NCBI GenBank assembly: GCA_045543555.1
Contig: JAZQMQ010000009.1
Coordinates: 1-64,000, forward strand
Source of the DNA: Colimorpha_A sp045543555
Lineage (GTDB): Bacteria > Bacillota > Clostridia > Oscillospirales > CAG-272
DNA length: 64,000 nt
Direction: 5' to 3'
In this document: in pieces, positions 17,433 through 26,156 of the stretch
Numbering within the stretch: position 1 is the first letter of the stretch
Layout: each line of letters starts with the position of its first letter
The notes under the pieces: model-generated
Told to the model about the DNA's origin: nothing
Database searches by the model: none
What the model saw: only the letters and a program-made list of their open reading frames with translations
Position numbers and translations under genes: made by a program

Positions 17433-18215
17433 TCAGAATTCTTCTATATTTACCTTCGTTACGCTTCCGTTTAACTCGCATCCGAGGAAAATGGAGGCGT
17501 TTTTTTCGAAGGAAGCGGGGTCATCGCTGACAAAATAATTGACCGAAGGCTCTTCGTCCTTATTTCCTATGAGGCTCATTGCAATCTTTGCCGCTTCGGC
17601 GCCGGAATTTATGAGTGTAACACCGCTCAGATATTCGGCTATGGCTTCTGCGATGATTGGATAGTGGGTGCAACCAAGTATTAAAGTGTCGGCGCCGCTG
17701 TCCTTGATAGGCTTCAGATATCTTATTACGGTATGCTTCGTTATGGGATCGTCCTTTGACACGAAACCGTTTTCAACGAGGGAAACAAAGAGGGGGCAAG
17801 CCTGTGTTATTACGGTTATTGAAGGATCGATGTTGTGTATTTCCGCTTCAAACGCTCCGCTTCTGATCGTTGCGGAGGTTCCGATGACCGCAACGGTCTT
17901 GTTTTTCGTTGCTTTGACTGCTGCGGAGGCAGACGGCTCGACAACGCCTACGACCGGGATCGGCAGCTTGGATTTCAGATGAGAAAGGGCTGTGGTGCTT
18001 ACGGTTCCGCAGGCAACGACGATGGCGTCGACGCTTTTGCTCATAAGAAAGGCAGCATCCTGCTCGGCGTAGCGTCTTATGGTTTCGTTCGAACGGGTAC
18101 CGTAGGGAACTCTTCCTGTGTCTCCGAAATATACCAGCTTTTCTCGTGGATTCAGCGCAATTATTTCCTTGACTGTGGTGAGACCACCGAGTCCGGAGTC
18201 GAAAATTCCTATCAT
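17433..18215 (-). CDS. murI: Glutamate racemase with ACGT-type catalytic motif
   Basis: 260 residues from ATG 18215, where the family begins (MIGIFDSGLGGLTTV); upstream in-frame sequence is promoter. It converts L- to D-glutamate for peptidoglycan. Seen: YFGDTGRVPYG, the first catalytic cysteine in VVACGTVST (Cys69) and the second in LGCTHYPI (Cys182). Most MurI proteins have ACNT at the first site; here Asn is replaced by Gly. AAAGGT lies about 11 bases upstream. Strong promoter at 18307-18335. DUF6062 follows. Aspartate racemase is unlikely, given the GDTGRVPYG block. Confidence 0.92.
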   Translation of the reverse strand: MIGIFDSGLGGLTTVKEIIALNPREKLVYFGDTGRVPYGTRSNETIRRYAEQDAAFLMSKSVDAIVVACGTVSTTALSHLKSKLPIPVVGVVEPSASAAVKATKNKTVAVIGTSATIRSGAFEAEIHNIDPSITVITQACPLFVSLVENGFVSKDDPITKHTVIRYLKPIKDSGADTLILGCTHYPIIAEAIAEYLSGVTLINSGAEAAKIAMSLIGNKDEEPSVNYFVSDDPASFEKNASIFLGCELNGSVTKVNIEEF

Positions 18216-18306
18216 TATACATATTACCTTTCGGTTGCTTTTAATGGCGGTGCTTTTTTGTGACGAGTTGTCCGTTTGAAAGTACCGCGAAATGACTGTT
18301 TTCTTC

Positions 18307-18335
18307 ATTATAACATTATATGTTTGGGTTGTCAA
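18307..18335 (-). promoter_or_regulatory. Consensus promoter of murI
   Basis: Minus-strand TTGACA (18330-18335), 17-base spacer, TATAAT (18307-18312), a perfect match to the sigma-A consensus. Confidence 0.88.
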
Positions 18336-18391
18336 GGCGAGATTTTTAAGCGTTTGTTTCAAATGTAGAAATTTCCGTTCATAAATTGTTG

Positions 18392-18436
18392 ATATTGCAC
18401 AAAAATCGGAAATTGTCGATTTTTGTTGTGCAATAT
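18392..18436. repeat. Inverted repeat upstream of murI
   Basis: ATATTGCACAA...ATCG at 18392-18408 and its reverse complement at 18417-18436 (one arm has a three-base insertion). It could be an operator or a transcript-end structure. It has no known counterpart that I can name. Confidence 0.5.
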
Positions 18437-18584
18437 TACCCAAGAATATACGATAGTAATTAAAAGTTACCAAAAATACGAATGAAACGCGGCGTGATTG
18501 AAGAAATCTCAAGAGAATCACTCAATAAAAGTAACACAAAATTACCAATATTGCGGAATAACAGGCTGTTTGGGGCAATAAAAA

Positions 18585-18641
18585 GGGTCAAAAAATGAAG
18601 TCATAGGACTTAATAGGGGTGTTTATAGTCCAATTTGACCC
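18585..18641. repeat. Nested inverted repeat upstream of the transporter promoter
   Basis: GGGTCAAA (18585-18592) pairs with TTTGACCC (18634-18641), and inside it GGACT (18606-18610) pairs with AGTCC (18627-18631). It ends 42 bases before the -35 box of the sugar-transport operon. Possible regulator binding site or relic of a mobile element. Confidence 0.5.
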
Positions 18642-18683
18642 CGGGAAGCGCGTGACACAAGGCTTTATGGCGTTTTTTCTAAC

Positions 18684-18712
18684 TTGACTTTATAAAAAAG
18701 TTGTGGTATTAT
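18684..18712 (+). promoter_or_regulatory. Promoter of the carbohydrate ABC transport operon
   Basis: TTGACT (18684-18689), 17-base spacer, TATTAT (18707-18712). The inferred transcript start near 18720 leaves a leader of about 300 bases before the first ATG at 19025. Confidence 0.8.
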
Positions 18713-18719
18713 AGTATAG

Positions 18720-19009
18720 TAAAAAATATCAGAGGGGATATTGTCGCCTTTTTTAAGAAAGACAATGTCTCCCGGGGGTCCTTTCAAAGAGAAATTTCTT
18801 ATGCTGCCCTCCCATATAAATGGGAATGTGAGGCTTAGTGATAGGAACGGTTAACTGCCGACCGGTTCAGAGGAACAAACGGCAAAAAGGTCACTGAGGC
18901 ATGACGGAACTGCGAACCGTCCGAGCCACACGTTTCCCCATTGGGTATTGCCGCTTTATGCGGCCAACCGCCGTAAGCTCCTCAGCTTGCGCGGTAAAAG
19001 CAAATTCAC
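18720..19009 (+). ncRNA. Candidate structured 5' leader (cis-regulatory RNA) of the transport operon
   Basis: A closed domain spans 18820-18941. Its outer helix pairs ATGGG with CCCAT, AA with TT, and GTGAGGC with GCCACAC. Inside are CTTAGTGA (18834-18841) with TCACTGAG (18891-18898), TGCCG (18856-18860) with CGGCA (18880-18884) enclosing a GTTC/GAAC hairpin with AGAG loop, and GACGG/CCGTC (18903-18921). GGAACGG (18844-18850) can instead pair with CCGGTTC (18862-18868), giving a competing fold. Two further hairpins follow: GCCGC/GCGGC (18950-18964) and a 12-bp stem at 18967-18995. No open frame with a ribosome binding site crosses it. The class is not identified. Confidence 0.6.
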
Positions 19010-19024
19010 AGGAGGAAAAGCTTG

Positions 19025-22000
19025 ATGCAACATTCAAAACTTAAGAGGCTGTTCGTCGGATTTATGGCGTTCGTGCTTCTTGCAGGCAGTTTCACCGTGC
19101 TTCCCACTGCAGCAGAAACCAGCAGTGATGGTACGTTGTACGCAGGAGGAAGTCTTGATGACTATCTCCACAACAATCTTGCTGCAGGCGACGCGGGTTT
19201 TCCCTATCTTTCTTATCTTGACAGAAACCCCGCCGACTTAGCTAAGGAAAGCATTGTTATCGACGCCGTTAAGTACGACGAAGAGCACACCGATGCAACC
19301 GTTGAGGTTCTCAAGAACTTCGAGGGCGCAGAGGGCGACGTTCTTTATATGGGCGACTCCGGCGTTACGTCTTGGAAAATCAATGTCCCCGAGACTGCTA
19401 GATACGCTATTCGCATAACCTACTTCCCCATCGCAGAGAAGGATGGCATTGCGATCCCCACCTACACGACAATTGAAAGAACTCTTTACATCGACGGATT
19501 TATTCCTTTCTCCGAAGCAAGATACTTCTACTTCCCGAGAAACTGGAAATACACCGATTATGAAAAGCGCGCTGACGGAACTTGTATATTCCCCACCGAC
19601 GCAACCGGTAACGATATCCGTCCTATTCGTCACCAGGCACCCGAATGGCAGACATATTATCTGCGTGACTGGCTCGGATACACAATGGAGCCCTTCCAGT
19701 TCACTCTTACCGCAGGAGAGCACGTGCTCTCATTTGAAGCAAACCGTGAGCCGATCGTTATCTCCAAGATCGAGCTTTATCCCTATGAGGGTGAGCCCAC
19801 CTACGAGGAGTTCTTGGCAGAAAAGACCGCACAGGGTGTGAAGATCATTGAGAAGGCTCAGAAGATCATAAAGGTTCAGGCAGAGGACCCCACGCTTCTT
19901 TCCGACGCGAGCTTGTTCCCTACAAACGACCGTACATCCTCTCTCACCGAGCCCCAGAACCCTCAGAAGATCAGATACAACATATTAAACAGCGGAACAG
20001 TTAACCAGTGGATCAAATATACCGTTAACGTTCCCGAAGCGGGTCTTTACAGAATCGCGATCCGTTTCCGTCAGAACTCCCTTATCGGTATGTTCACCTC
20101 CAGACGTATCTTAATAAACAACGAGCTTCAGTTCGCTGAGGCGAGCCGTATCAGATTCAAGTATGACTCCTCGTGGCAGACAAAGTTTTCAGGCGACGGT
20201 GAGCAGGAATTCCTCTTCTATTTTGAGGAAGGCGAAAACACCGTAACCTTTGAGACTGTGCTTGGAGATATGACCACATACGTATACGAGATCGGTAACA
20301 TGATCAACGATCTTAACGTAGCATATAAGAAGATCCTTCAGCTTACGGGGCCTATTCCGGACGCAAACCGTGACTACGGTTTCACCCGTCTGGTTCCCGA
20401 CGCTATCAAGACTATAATTAAAGCTTCCGAAGACCTCTACCGTATCGCAGACGAGCTTGAGGCTGTCACCGGCGAGCTTGGTGACCAGGTTGCAACTCTT
20501 AATACAATTGCAAAGCTGTTCGCTAAGATGGGCGATGAATACAAGATCGCTCCCAACTTCCTTACATTCAAAAACTACATAATCGCTCTTTCTAACTGGC
20601 TGTATGCTTCTATTGGCCAGCCGCTTAAGCTCGACTACTTCACCATTCAGGGAACTGAGGATGCAAAGCCCAAGGCTGTTCCGAACTTCTTCGAGGTGAT
20701 CTGGTTTGAGATCAGAGCGTTCATTGGTTCCTTCTTCATGGACTACACCACAGTCGACTTCAAGACTGAGGAAGGCGTAACCTTTGAAAGGGATATGGTC
20801 ATCGAGCAGTGGATGGGTTCGGCGCTCGGACGTGACGGCGCACTTATCAGCCGTGGACTTATCGATGAATACTTCACAAATAAAACGGGAATAGCCGTCA
20901 AGATGAAGGTTATTACCACGGGTCTGACTGAGGCGATCCTGGCAGGTATCGGTCCCGATATCGCAGGTATGTCCTCTGTTGATACGATCACCTGGGGTCT
21001 TCGTAATGCGGTTGAGCCTCTCGACGAGTTCGACGGCTTCTACGAATACAACAATCCCAACCGTACGATCTATTGGGGTGAGGACGAAAACGAAGTCGCT
21101 GTAGACTGGTTCCCCGAAGCAGCTATCGTTCCTATGCAGATGGTAGATGCCAGGGGCGAGCTCCACACCTACGGTCTCCCCTCAGCAATGGACTTCTTCA
21201 TGATGTTCTATCGCTCCGACGTTCTCTACGAGCAGGGAGTTAAGGTTCCTAAGACGTGGGATGATCTTTACGATATCCTTCCCGCGCTTCAGGCGGCCGA
21301 CCTTGAAGTAGGTCTTCCCGGCGGTGCGGTCGGCGCGGTCGACGGTCTCGTCAGTCTTAAGATCTTCCTCTATCAGATGGGCGGTAGTCTCTACACCGAA
21401 GGCGGTTATGCAATAGGACTTGACCAGAACGTAGCTCTCGATGCATTCGAGGAGCTTTGCGGATTGGTTTCTAAGTATAAGTGTCCTATGCAGTTCGACT
21501 TCACACGTTTCCGTACAGGAGAGATTCCGATCATATTCGGTATGGCTGTAAGTACGTACAACACACTTATGAGTTACTACGATATCCGTGGTCTTTGGGA
21601 AATGGCTCCTCTTCTCGGTGTTGAGGATCAGTTCGGAAACATCAACCACACATCGTTCTTGTCGGTAGCATCCACAGTTATCCCGAGAGGCACTACCAAC
21701 CCTGAGGCAACATGGGAATATATGATGTTCCTTGCGTGCCCCACAACTCAGAAGCTCTACGCAAAAGAGCAGATCATGGTAAACGCTAACCCCACCGTTA
21801 AGTACAATTCCTGTACTATCGAGGCTCTGCTCGAGCAGGCTTGGACCGATGAGGAAAGAGCCGCTATCGAGGCTCAGACCAAGCAGCTCGTTGGTATCCC
21901 CGAGTATCCCGGTAACTACATCATCGGTACTTACGTAAACTCCGCATTCCAGAACGTATACAGCACCTCCTCCGATGCAGCTGAACAGCTCATGGACCGT

Positions 22001-22126
22001 GTAGTATATATTAATAAGGAAATCGCCCGCAAGAGAGACGACTTCAAGATGGACTATATAGACATCAAGGGTAAGTATCACAGCGGAAGATATTACACCA
22101 ACCCCCTCTACGCAAATAAAGGCTGA
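19025..22126 (+). CDS. Large CBM-containing extracellular solute-binding protein
   Basis: 1033 residues from ATG 19025 (AGGAGG nine bases upstream; the preceding TTG is ignored). A Sec signal peptide (FMAFVLLAGSFTVLPTAAE) is present but there is no lipobox cysteine, unlike typical Gram-positive binding lipoproteins. Residues about 70-255 and 280-430 look like two galactose-binding/CBM6-35-type beta-sandwiches (SWKINVPETARYAIRITYF and QWIKYTVNVPEAGLYRIAIRF). A helical linker follows, and residues about 590-1020 form a family 1 sugar-binding domain (EYFTNKTGIAVKMKVI, YGLPSAMDFFMMFYRSDVLYE, VPKTWDDLYDILPAL). First gene of the operon; likely captures an oligosaccharide for the adjacent permeases. 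Confidence 0.85.
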   Translation: MQHSKLKRLFVGFMAFVLLAGSFTVLPTAAETSSDGTLYAGGSLDDYLHNNLAAGDAGFPYLSYLDRNPADLAKESIVIDAVKYDEEHTDATVEVLKNFEGAEGDVLYMGDSGVTSWKINVPETARYAIRITYFPIAEKDGIAIPTYTTIERTLYIDGFIPFSEARYFYFPRNWKYTDYEKRADGTCIFPTDATGNDIRPIRHQAPEWQTYYLRDWLGYTMEPFQFTLTAGEHVLSFEANREPIVISKIELYPYEGEPTYEEFLAEKTAQGVKIIEKAQKIIKVQAEDPTLLSDASLFPTNDRTSSLTEPQNPQKIRYNILNSGTVNQWIKYTVNVPEAGLYRIAIRFRQNSLIGMFTSRRILINNELQFAEASRIRFKYDSSWQTKFSGDGEQEFLFYFEEGENTVTFETVLGDMTTYVYEIGNMINDLNVAYKKILQLTGPIPDANRDYGFTRLVPDAIKTIIKASEDLYRIADELEAVTGELGDQVATLNTIAKLFAKMGDEYKIAPNFLTFKNYIIALSNWLYASIGQPLKLDYFTIQGTEDAKPKAVPNFFEVIWFEIRAFIGSFFMDYTTVDFKTEEGVTFERDMVIEQWMGSALGRDGALISRGLIDEYFTNKTGIAVKMKVITTGLTEAILAGIGPDIAGMSSVDTITWGLRNAVEPLDEFDGFYEYNNPNRTIYWGEDENEVAVDWFPEAAIVPMQMVDARGELHTYGLPSAMDFFMMFYRSDVLYEQGVKVPKTWDDLYDILPALQAADLEVGLPGGAVGAVDGLVSLKIFLYQMGGSLYTEGGYAIGLDQNVALDAFEELCGLVSKYKCPMQFDFTRFRTGEIPIIFGMAVSTYNTLMSYYDIRGLWEMAPLLGVEDQFGNINHTSFLSVASTVIPRGTTNPEATWEYMMFLACPTTQKLYAKEQIMVNANPTVKYNSCTIEALLEQAWTDEERAAIEAQTKQLVGIPEYPGNYIIGTYVNSAFQNVYSTSSDAAEQLMDRVVYINKEIARKRDDFKMDYIDIKGKYHSGRYYTNPLYANKG

Positions 22127-22158
22127 TGCCTAATACATCGAAAAGGAGAAATATTATT

Positions 22159-23151
22159 ATGACTACAGCACAAGATAATAAAGATGTATTGAAGCAGAAG
22201 CCCCAAAAGCAGAAGGCACCCAAGAACCAGAAGTACGCCGGCAAGGCGATGACCAAGGGAAGATATATCCGCACTCAGATGAAGAGAAACTGGGTAGGAT
22301 ATGCAATGGTTGCTCCCTTCCTTATTATGTTTATCGCATTTACCGTTGTTCCCGTCATTCTTTCGATACTTCTCAGCTTCACTTCCTTCAATATGCTTGA
22401 GTTCCCCGAGTGGAAGGGCGTAACAAACTACGTTCAGCTCTTCCTCGCCGATGACCTCTTCATTACGGCATTCTCTAACACGATGCTCTTTGCTATAACA
22501 ACAGGACCTGCATCCTTCATTCTGTCCTTCGTCGTAGCGTGGTTCATCAACGAGCTTTCTCCCAGACTCAGAGCTCTCGTAACTCTTATCTTCTACGCGC
22601 CCTCCATTTCGGGTACCGCGTATCTGGTTTGGGGTATCTTCTTCCGAGGAGATATCTACGGTTACGTAAACGGTTGGCTTATAAGAATGGGTATGATATC
22701 CGATCCTATCGTGTTCTTTAAGGACACCGAGTACATAGTTCCTCTTTGTATAGTAGTTGCGATCTGGACATCTCTCGGTACTTCCTTCCTTTCTAATATA
22801 GCAGGTCTTCAGGGCGTTGACCGTTCTCTCTATGAGGCGGGCGCGATCGACGGTGTCAGAAACCGTTGGCAGGAGGCTTGGTATATCACACTTCCCTCAA
22901 TGCGTTCGATCCTTCTCTTCGGTGCGGTTCTTTCCATCACCGGCGCGTTCGGCTTCGGCGGTATCGTTAACGCTCTATGCGGAAACCCCTCCACCGACTA
23001 CGTTGCATGGACACTTCAGCATCACCTGGGCGAATATATGGGCGTGCGTTTCGAGTACGGTTACGCATCCGCGATCGCAGTTGTGCTCTTCGGTATAATG
23101 ATGGGCGCGAACTTCTTAGTACAGAAATTCCTTCAGAAGGTGGGACAGTAA
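22159..23151 (+). CDS. Carbohydrate ABC transporter permease (first pair, LplB/MsmF-like)
   Basis: 330 residues from ATG 22159 (AAGGAG upstream); an ATG at 22126 overlapping the previous stop has a poorer site. A basic, glutamine-rich cytoplasmic extension (KQKPQKQKAPKNQK) precedes about six membrane helices. The EAA loop is YEAGAIDGVRNRWQEAWYIT, typical of sugar permeases that contact an MsmK/MalK-type ATPase. It forms a heterodimer with the next gene product, which starts two bases after its stop. Confidence 0.9.
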   Translation: MTTAQDNKDVLKQKPQKQKAPKNQKYAGKAMTKGRYIRTQMKRNWVGYAMVAPFLIMFIAFTVVPVILSILLSFTSFNMLEFPEWKGVTNYVQLFLADDLFITAFSNTMLFAITTGPASFILSFVVAWFINELSPRLRALVTLIFYAPSISGTAYLVWGIFFRGDIYGYVNGWLIRMGMISDPIVFFKDTEYIVPLCIVVAIWTSLGTSFLSNIAGLQGVDRSLYEAGAIDGVRNRWQEAWYITLPSMRSILLFGAVLSITGAFGFGGIVNALCGNPSTDYVAWTLQHHLGEYMGVRFEYGYASAIAVVLFGIMMGANFLVQKFLQKVGQ

Positions 23152-23152
23152 T

Positions 23153-24022
23153 ATGGCTATAAAGAAATTACGTGTAAGAAACCATAAAGTCGTCCTCAAC
23201 CGTTCTAAGGGAGGCGACGCCGGAATAACAGTTCTTCTTTTCGTCCTCGGACTCGTAATGTTCATTCCTATGTGGTATCTTCTTATCACAGCATTCAAGC
23301 CCTTGGGTGAAAGAAACATCACTCCTCCGCTGCTTTACGTTATGAAGCCTACTTGGCAGAACTTCATCGATCTCTTTACAAACATGAACAGTACATGGGT
23401 TCCCATATCCCGTTATCTGTTCAACACCATCATCATCTCGATATCCGCAACCTTCGGATGTCTTGTCCTCGGATCTCTTACAGCGTACGCGCTTTCCAAG
23501 ATCAAGTTCCCCGGAAGAGTAGCAATGTTCAAGATGATCCAGTGGTCGCTGATGATATCCTCAACCATTACCGGTATTACAAACTTCTTCATCTTCGTAT
23601 GGCTCGGTTGGCTTAATACCTATTGGATATCCATTATTCCCGTATGGGCATCAACTCTCGGACTTTACCTCATGAAGCAGTTTATCGATGCTCACGTCTC
23701 CGACGAAATGATCGAGGCTGCACGAATCGACGGTGCAGGCGAGCTTCGTATCTATTGGCAGATCGTAATGCCTCTGGTTAAGCCCGCATGGCTTACCCTT
23801 CTCGTTACCACCTTCCAGGGCGTATGGAACGCAGGTGCGTCGGGTTATGTTTGGTCTGAGCAGCTCAAGACATTCGACAATGCAATAGCCCTCATAAGCG
23901 GCGTTTCCGCGGGTGCGGGCTCCGCAGGTTCGATCGTAATGATGAGCGTGCCGATCACAATTTTCATTATCAACCAGTCTAAGATCGTCGAGACAATGGG
24001 CTCGTCGGGAATGAAGGACTAA
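23153..24022 (+). CDS. Carbohydrate ABC transporter permease (first pair, LplC/MsmG-like)
   Basis: 289 residues, about six helices. The EAA loop is MIEAARIDGAGELRIYWQIV. It starts one base after the previous stop, with AAGGTGG about ten bases upstream inside that gene. The partner is the permease at 22159-23151. It belongs to the MalG-type branch (QSKIVETMGSSGMKD at the C-terminus). Membrane channel for sugar uptake; substrate unknown. Confidence 0.9.
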   Translation: MAIKKLRVRNHKVVLNRSKGGDAGITVLLFVLGLVMFIPMWYLLITAFKPLGERNITPPLLYVMKPTWQNFIDLFTNMNSTWVPISRYLFNTIIISISATFGCLVLGSLTAYALSKIKFPGRVAMFKMIQWSLMISSTITGITNFFIFVWLGWLNTYWISIIPVWASTLGLYLMKQFIDAHVSDEMIEAARIDGAGELRIYWQIVMPLVKPAWLTLLVTTFQGVWNAGASGYVWSEQLKTFDNAIALISGVSAGAGSAGSIVMMSVPITIFIINQSKIVETMGSSGMKD

Positions 24023-24034
24023 AAGGAGGAAGCA

Positions 24035-26131
24035 ATGAACAATCGTATAGTAAAATTTATTGCCGTCCTTCTGGCGGTTATGACTCTCCTGCCTTTCGCA
24101 GTAGCAGCCGACTCATACCAGACATATACATACAGTATCAACGGCACACAGCTTCCATCTCCTCACGCATATGCTGCAAACGATAATGTCATTGACTCTG
24201 TCTACATGGGACTTCCCATGACGCTTCAAAAGGTTGAGGACATGGTCGTTGACAAGAAGGGTAACGTTTACCTTGTCGATGAAACCTTGTCTACAGTATT
24301 CGTGCTGGACAAAAATTACAAGTACAAATTCCATATGAACACCTTCATCAACAGCAACGGTATTGAGGACTCCCTCAATACCTGCCGCGGATGCTTCGTT
24401 ACCGACGAGTACATCTACGTTGCAGATACCTATAATAAGCGTATCGTTCTGTTTGACCTTGAGGGTAATTACGTAAAACATCTTGAAGAGCCCGAGTCCG
24501 ATATCTTTGAGGACGACAGCCTCTATCAGCCCGAGCAGATCGCAGTTGATGCTTCGGGAAGAATCTATGTAGTTTGCTCTCACTCCTATCAGGGTATCAT
24601 TTCCCTCGATGCAAAGGGTGAATTCCAGGGATACGTAGGTGCACAGAAGGTTTCTGTAAATCCATGGGATATGTTCTGGAGAAAATTCAAGACCGCCGCG
24701 CAGAGAAGAAATGATAGGAAGATCCTCTCTGTTGCATATAACAATATTACAATAGACGAAGAGGGCTTCATATACTGTACAACTTCCAGTATCAAAGCCG
24801 GAGATCAGAAGGCATCTATTTTCTCAAAGGACGGAACCTACGCCCCCGTTAAGAAGTTTAACGCGGCAGGTAAGGATATCCTCGGACGTAACGGCTTCTT
24901 CGGCCCCGGCGGTGAAGTGCAGGGTTCTGCTTCCAGAGTCACCGACGTTGCTCTCGGACCGTCCGGTTCTTGGTCAATCATCGACGAGAACCGTTCCAAG
25001 ATCTATACGTACGACCAGTTCGGTCAGCTACTCTTCATCTTCGGTGATAAGGGCGACCTTCGTGGTAACATTGGACGTATTGAGGCATTAACCTATCAGG
25101 GTACCAACATCCTTTGCTACGACGGTACTCTTCAGGCAATTACAGTTTATACTCGTACTGACTACGGCGATACTCTTATAAGAGCTCTCCAGAACGAAAT
25201 CGACCGTAGACACGACCTTGCAGTTGACGACTATCAGGAGATCCTTAAGAGAAACAGTAACTTCGACGCGGCTTACATCGGAATCGGTAAGGCTCTTTAC
25301 CGTCAGGGTAAGTACCAAGAGGCTATGAAGATGTTCTCTGCAGCTTACGAGACAGATAACTACTCTAAGGCACTCAAGGAAATCAGACAGGGTGTCGCAG
25401 ACGAAAACTTCGTTCTTATTGTAGCTATAATAGTTGTTCTTTGTGTCATTGTTGTTAAATTCTTCGGATATGCAGGCAAGGTAAACAAGAGAACGGCTCT
25501 TAAGAAGGGTAAAAAGACGTTCTGGGAAGAGTTCATCTATGCATTCCACGTAATATTCCATCCGTTCGATGGCTTCTGGGACCTCAAGCATGAAAAGAGA
25601 GGCTCTATAAGAGCCGCAACAACATGGCTTGCGCTCGGAGTTGTAGCTGTATGCTATCAGTCAGTTGGACGCGCGTACATATTTAATCCCAGAGCAAGCT
25701 ACGGAGCAATGTTCGGAACAATGCTTTCGCTCCTCGTTCCCGTTTTCCTCTGGACAGTCAGCAACTGGTGTCTCACCACCCTGTTCGAGGGTGAAGGAAG
25801 CGTAAAGGATATCTATATTGCAACCTGTTACGCAGCAGTTCCTCTCGTGCTTTTCATAATTCCCGCAACGGCAATCACAAACATCCTTACTCTTAGTGAG
25901 GCTTCCATCTACACAATGCTTACTTCTGTCGCTTGGACATGGGTAGGAATACTCGTAGTTTTCGGCACTCAGGTGACTCACGACTATCCGATAGTTAAAA
26001 ACATCATCACTTGCTTGGGAACAATCCTTGCAATGGCAGTCATTATGTTCTGCTGCATGCTCTTCTCAACTCTTATGATGAAGATGGTAACGTTCGTCAC
26101 AGGTATCGTGGTTGAATTGTCGTATCGATAA
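24035..26131 (+). CDS. NHL-repeat, TPR and Yip1-domain membrane protein
   Basis: 698 residues. A signal peptide (FIAVLLAVMTLLPFAVAADS) is followed by an NHL-type beta-propeller at about 55-385 (VEDMVVDKKGNVYLVDETL, YIYVADTYNKRIVLFDLEGN, PEQIAVDASGRIYVV). Then come a TPR-like stretch (NSNFDAAYIGIGKALYRQGK), a membrane helix near 475-500 and a five-helix Yip1-type domain at 520-698. The propeller would lie outside the cell and the Yip1 domain in the membrane. AAGGAGG precedes the ATG, 12 bases after the permease stop. Proteins of this kind sit beside DUF5696 in similar loci, so a transport-accessory or sensing role is inferred. Confidence 0.82.
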   Translation: MNNRIVKFIAVLLAVMTLLPFAVAADSYQTYTYSINGTQLPSPHAYAANDNVIDSVYMGLPMTLQKVEDMVVDKKGNVYLVDETLSTVFVLDKNYKYKFHMNTFINSNGIEDSLNTCRGCFVTDEYIYVADTYNKRIVLFDLEGNYVKHLEEPESDIFEDDSLYQPEQIAVDASGRIYVVCSHSYQGIISLDAKGEFQGYVGAQKVSVNPWDMFWRKFKTAAQRRNDRKILSVAYNNITIDEEGFIYCTTSSIKAGDQKASIFSKDGTYAPVKKFNAAGKDILGRNGFFGPGGEVQGSASRVTDVALGPSGSWSIIDENRSKIYTYDQFGQLLFIFGDKGDLRGNIGRIEALTYQGTNILCYDGTLQAITVYTRTDYGDTLIRALQNEIDRRHDLAVDDYQEILKRNSNFDAAYIGIGKALYRQGKYQEAMKMFSAAYETDNYSKALKEIRQGVADENFVLIVAIIVVLCVIVVKFFGYAGKVNKRTALKKGKKTFWEEFIYAFHVIFHPFDGFWDLKHEKRGSIRAATTWLALGVVAVCYQSVGRAYIFNPRASYGAMFGTMLSLLVPVFLWTVSNWCLTTLFEGEGSVKDIYIATCYAAVPLVLFIIPATAITNILTLSEASIYTMLTSVAWTWVGILVVFGTQVTHDYPIVKNIITCLGTILAMAVIMFCCMLFSTLMMKMVTFVTGIVVELSYR

Positions 26132-26156
26132 CAAATAAAGAAGGAGAAAGATAGAA

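Noticed and set aside
18820..18941. M-box magnesium riboswitch
   Set aside because: Only short words match (GTGAGGCT, ACTGCC); several conserved M-box segments are absent or altered and the operon is for sugar transport. Left as an unclassified structured leader.
18967..18995. Intrinsic terminator within the leader
   Set aside because: The 12-bp stem is strong but followed by AAAAG rather than a T run.
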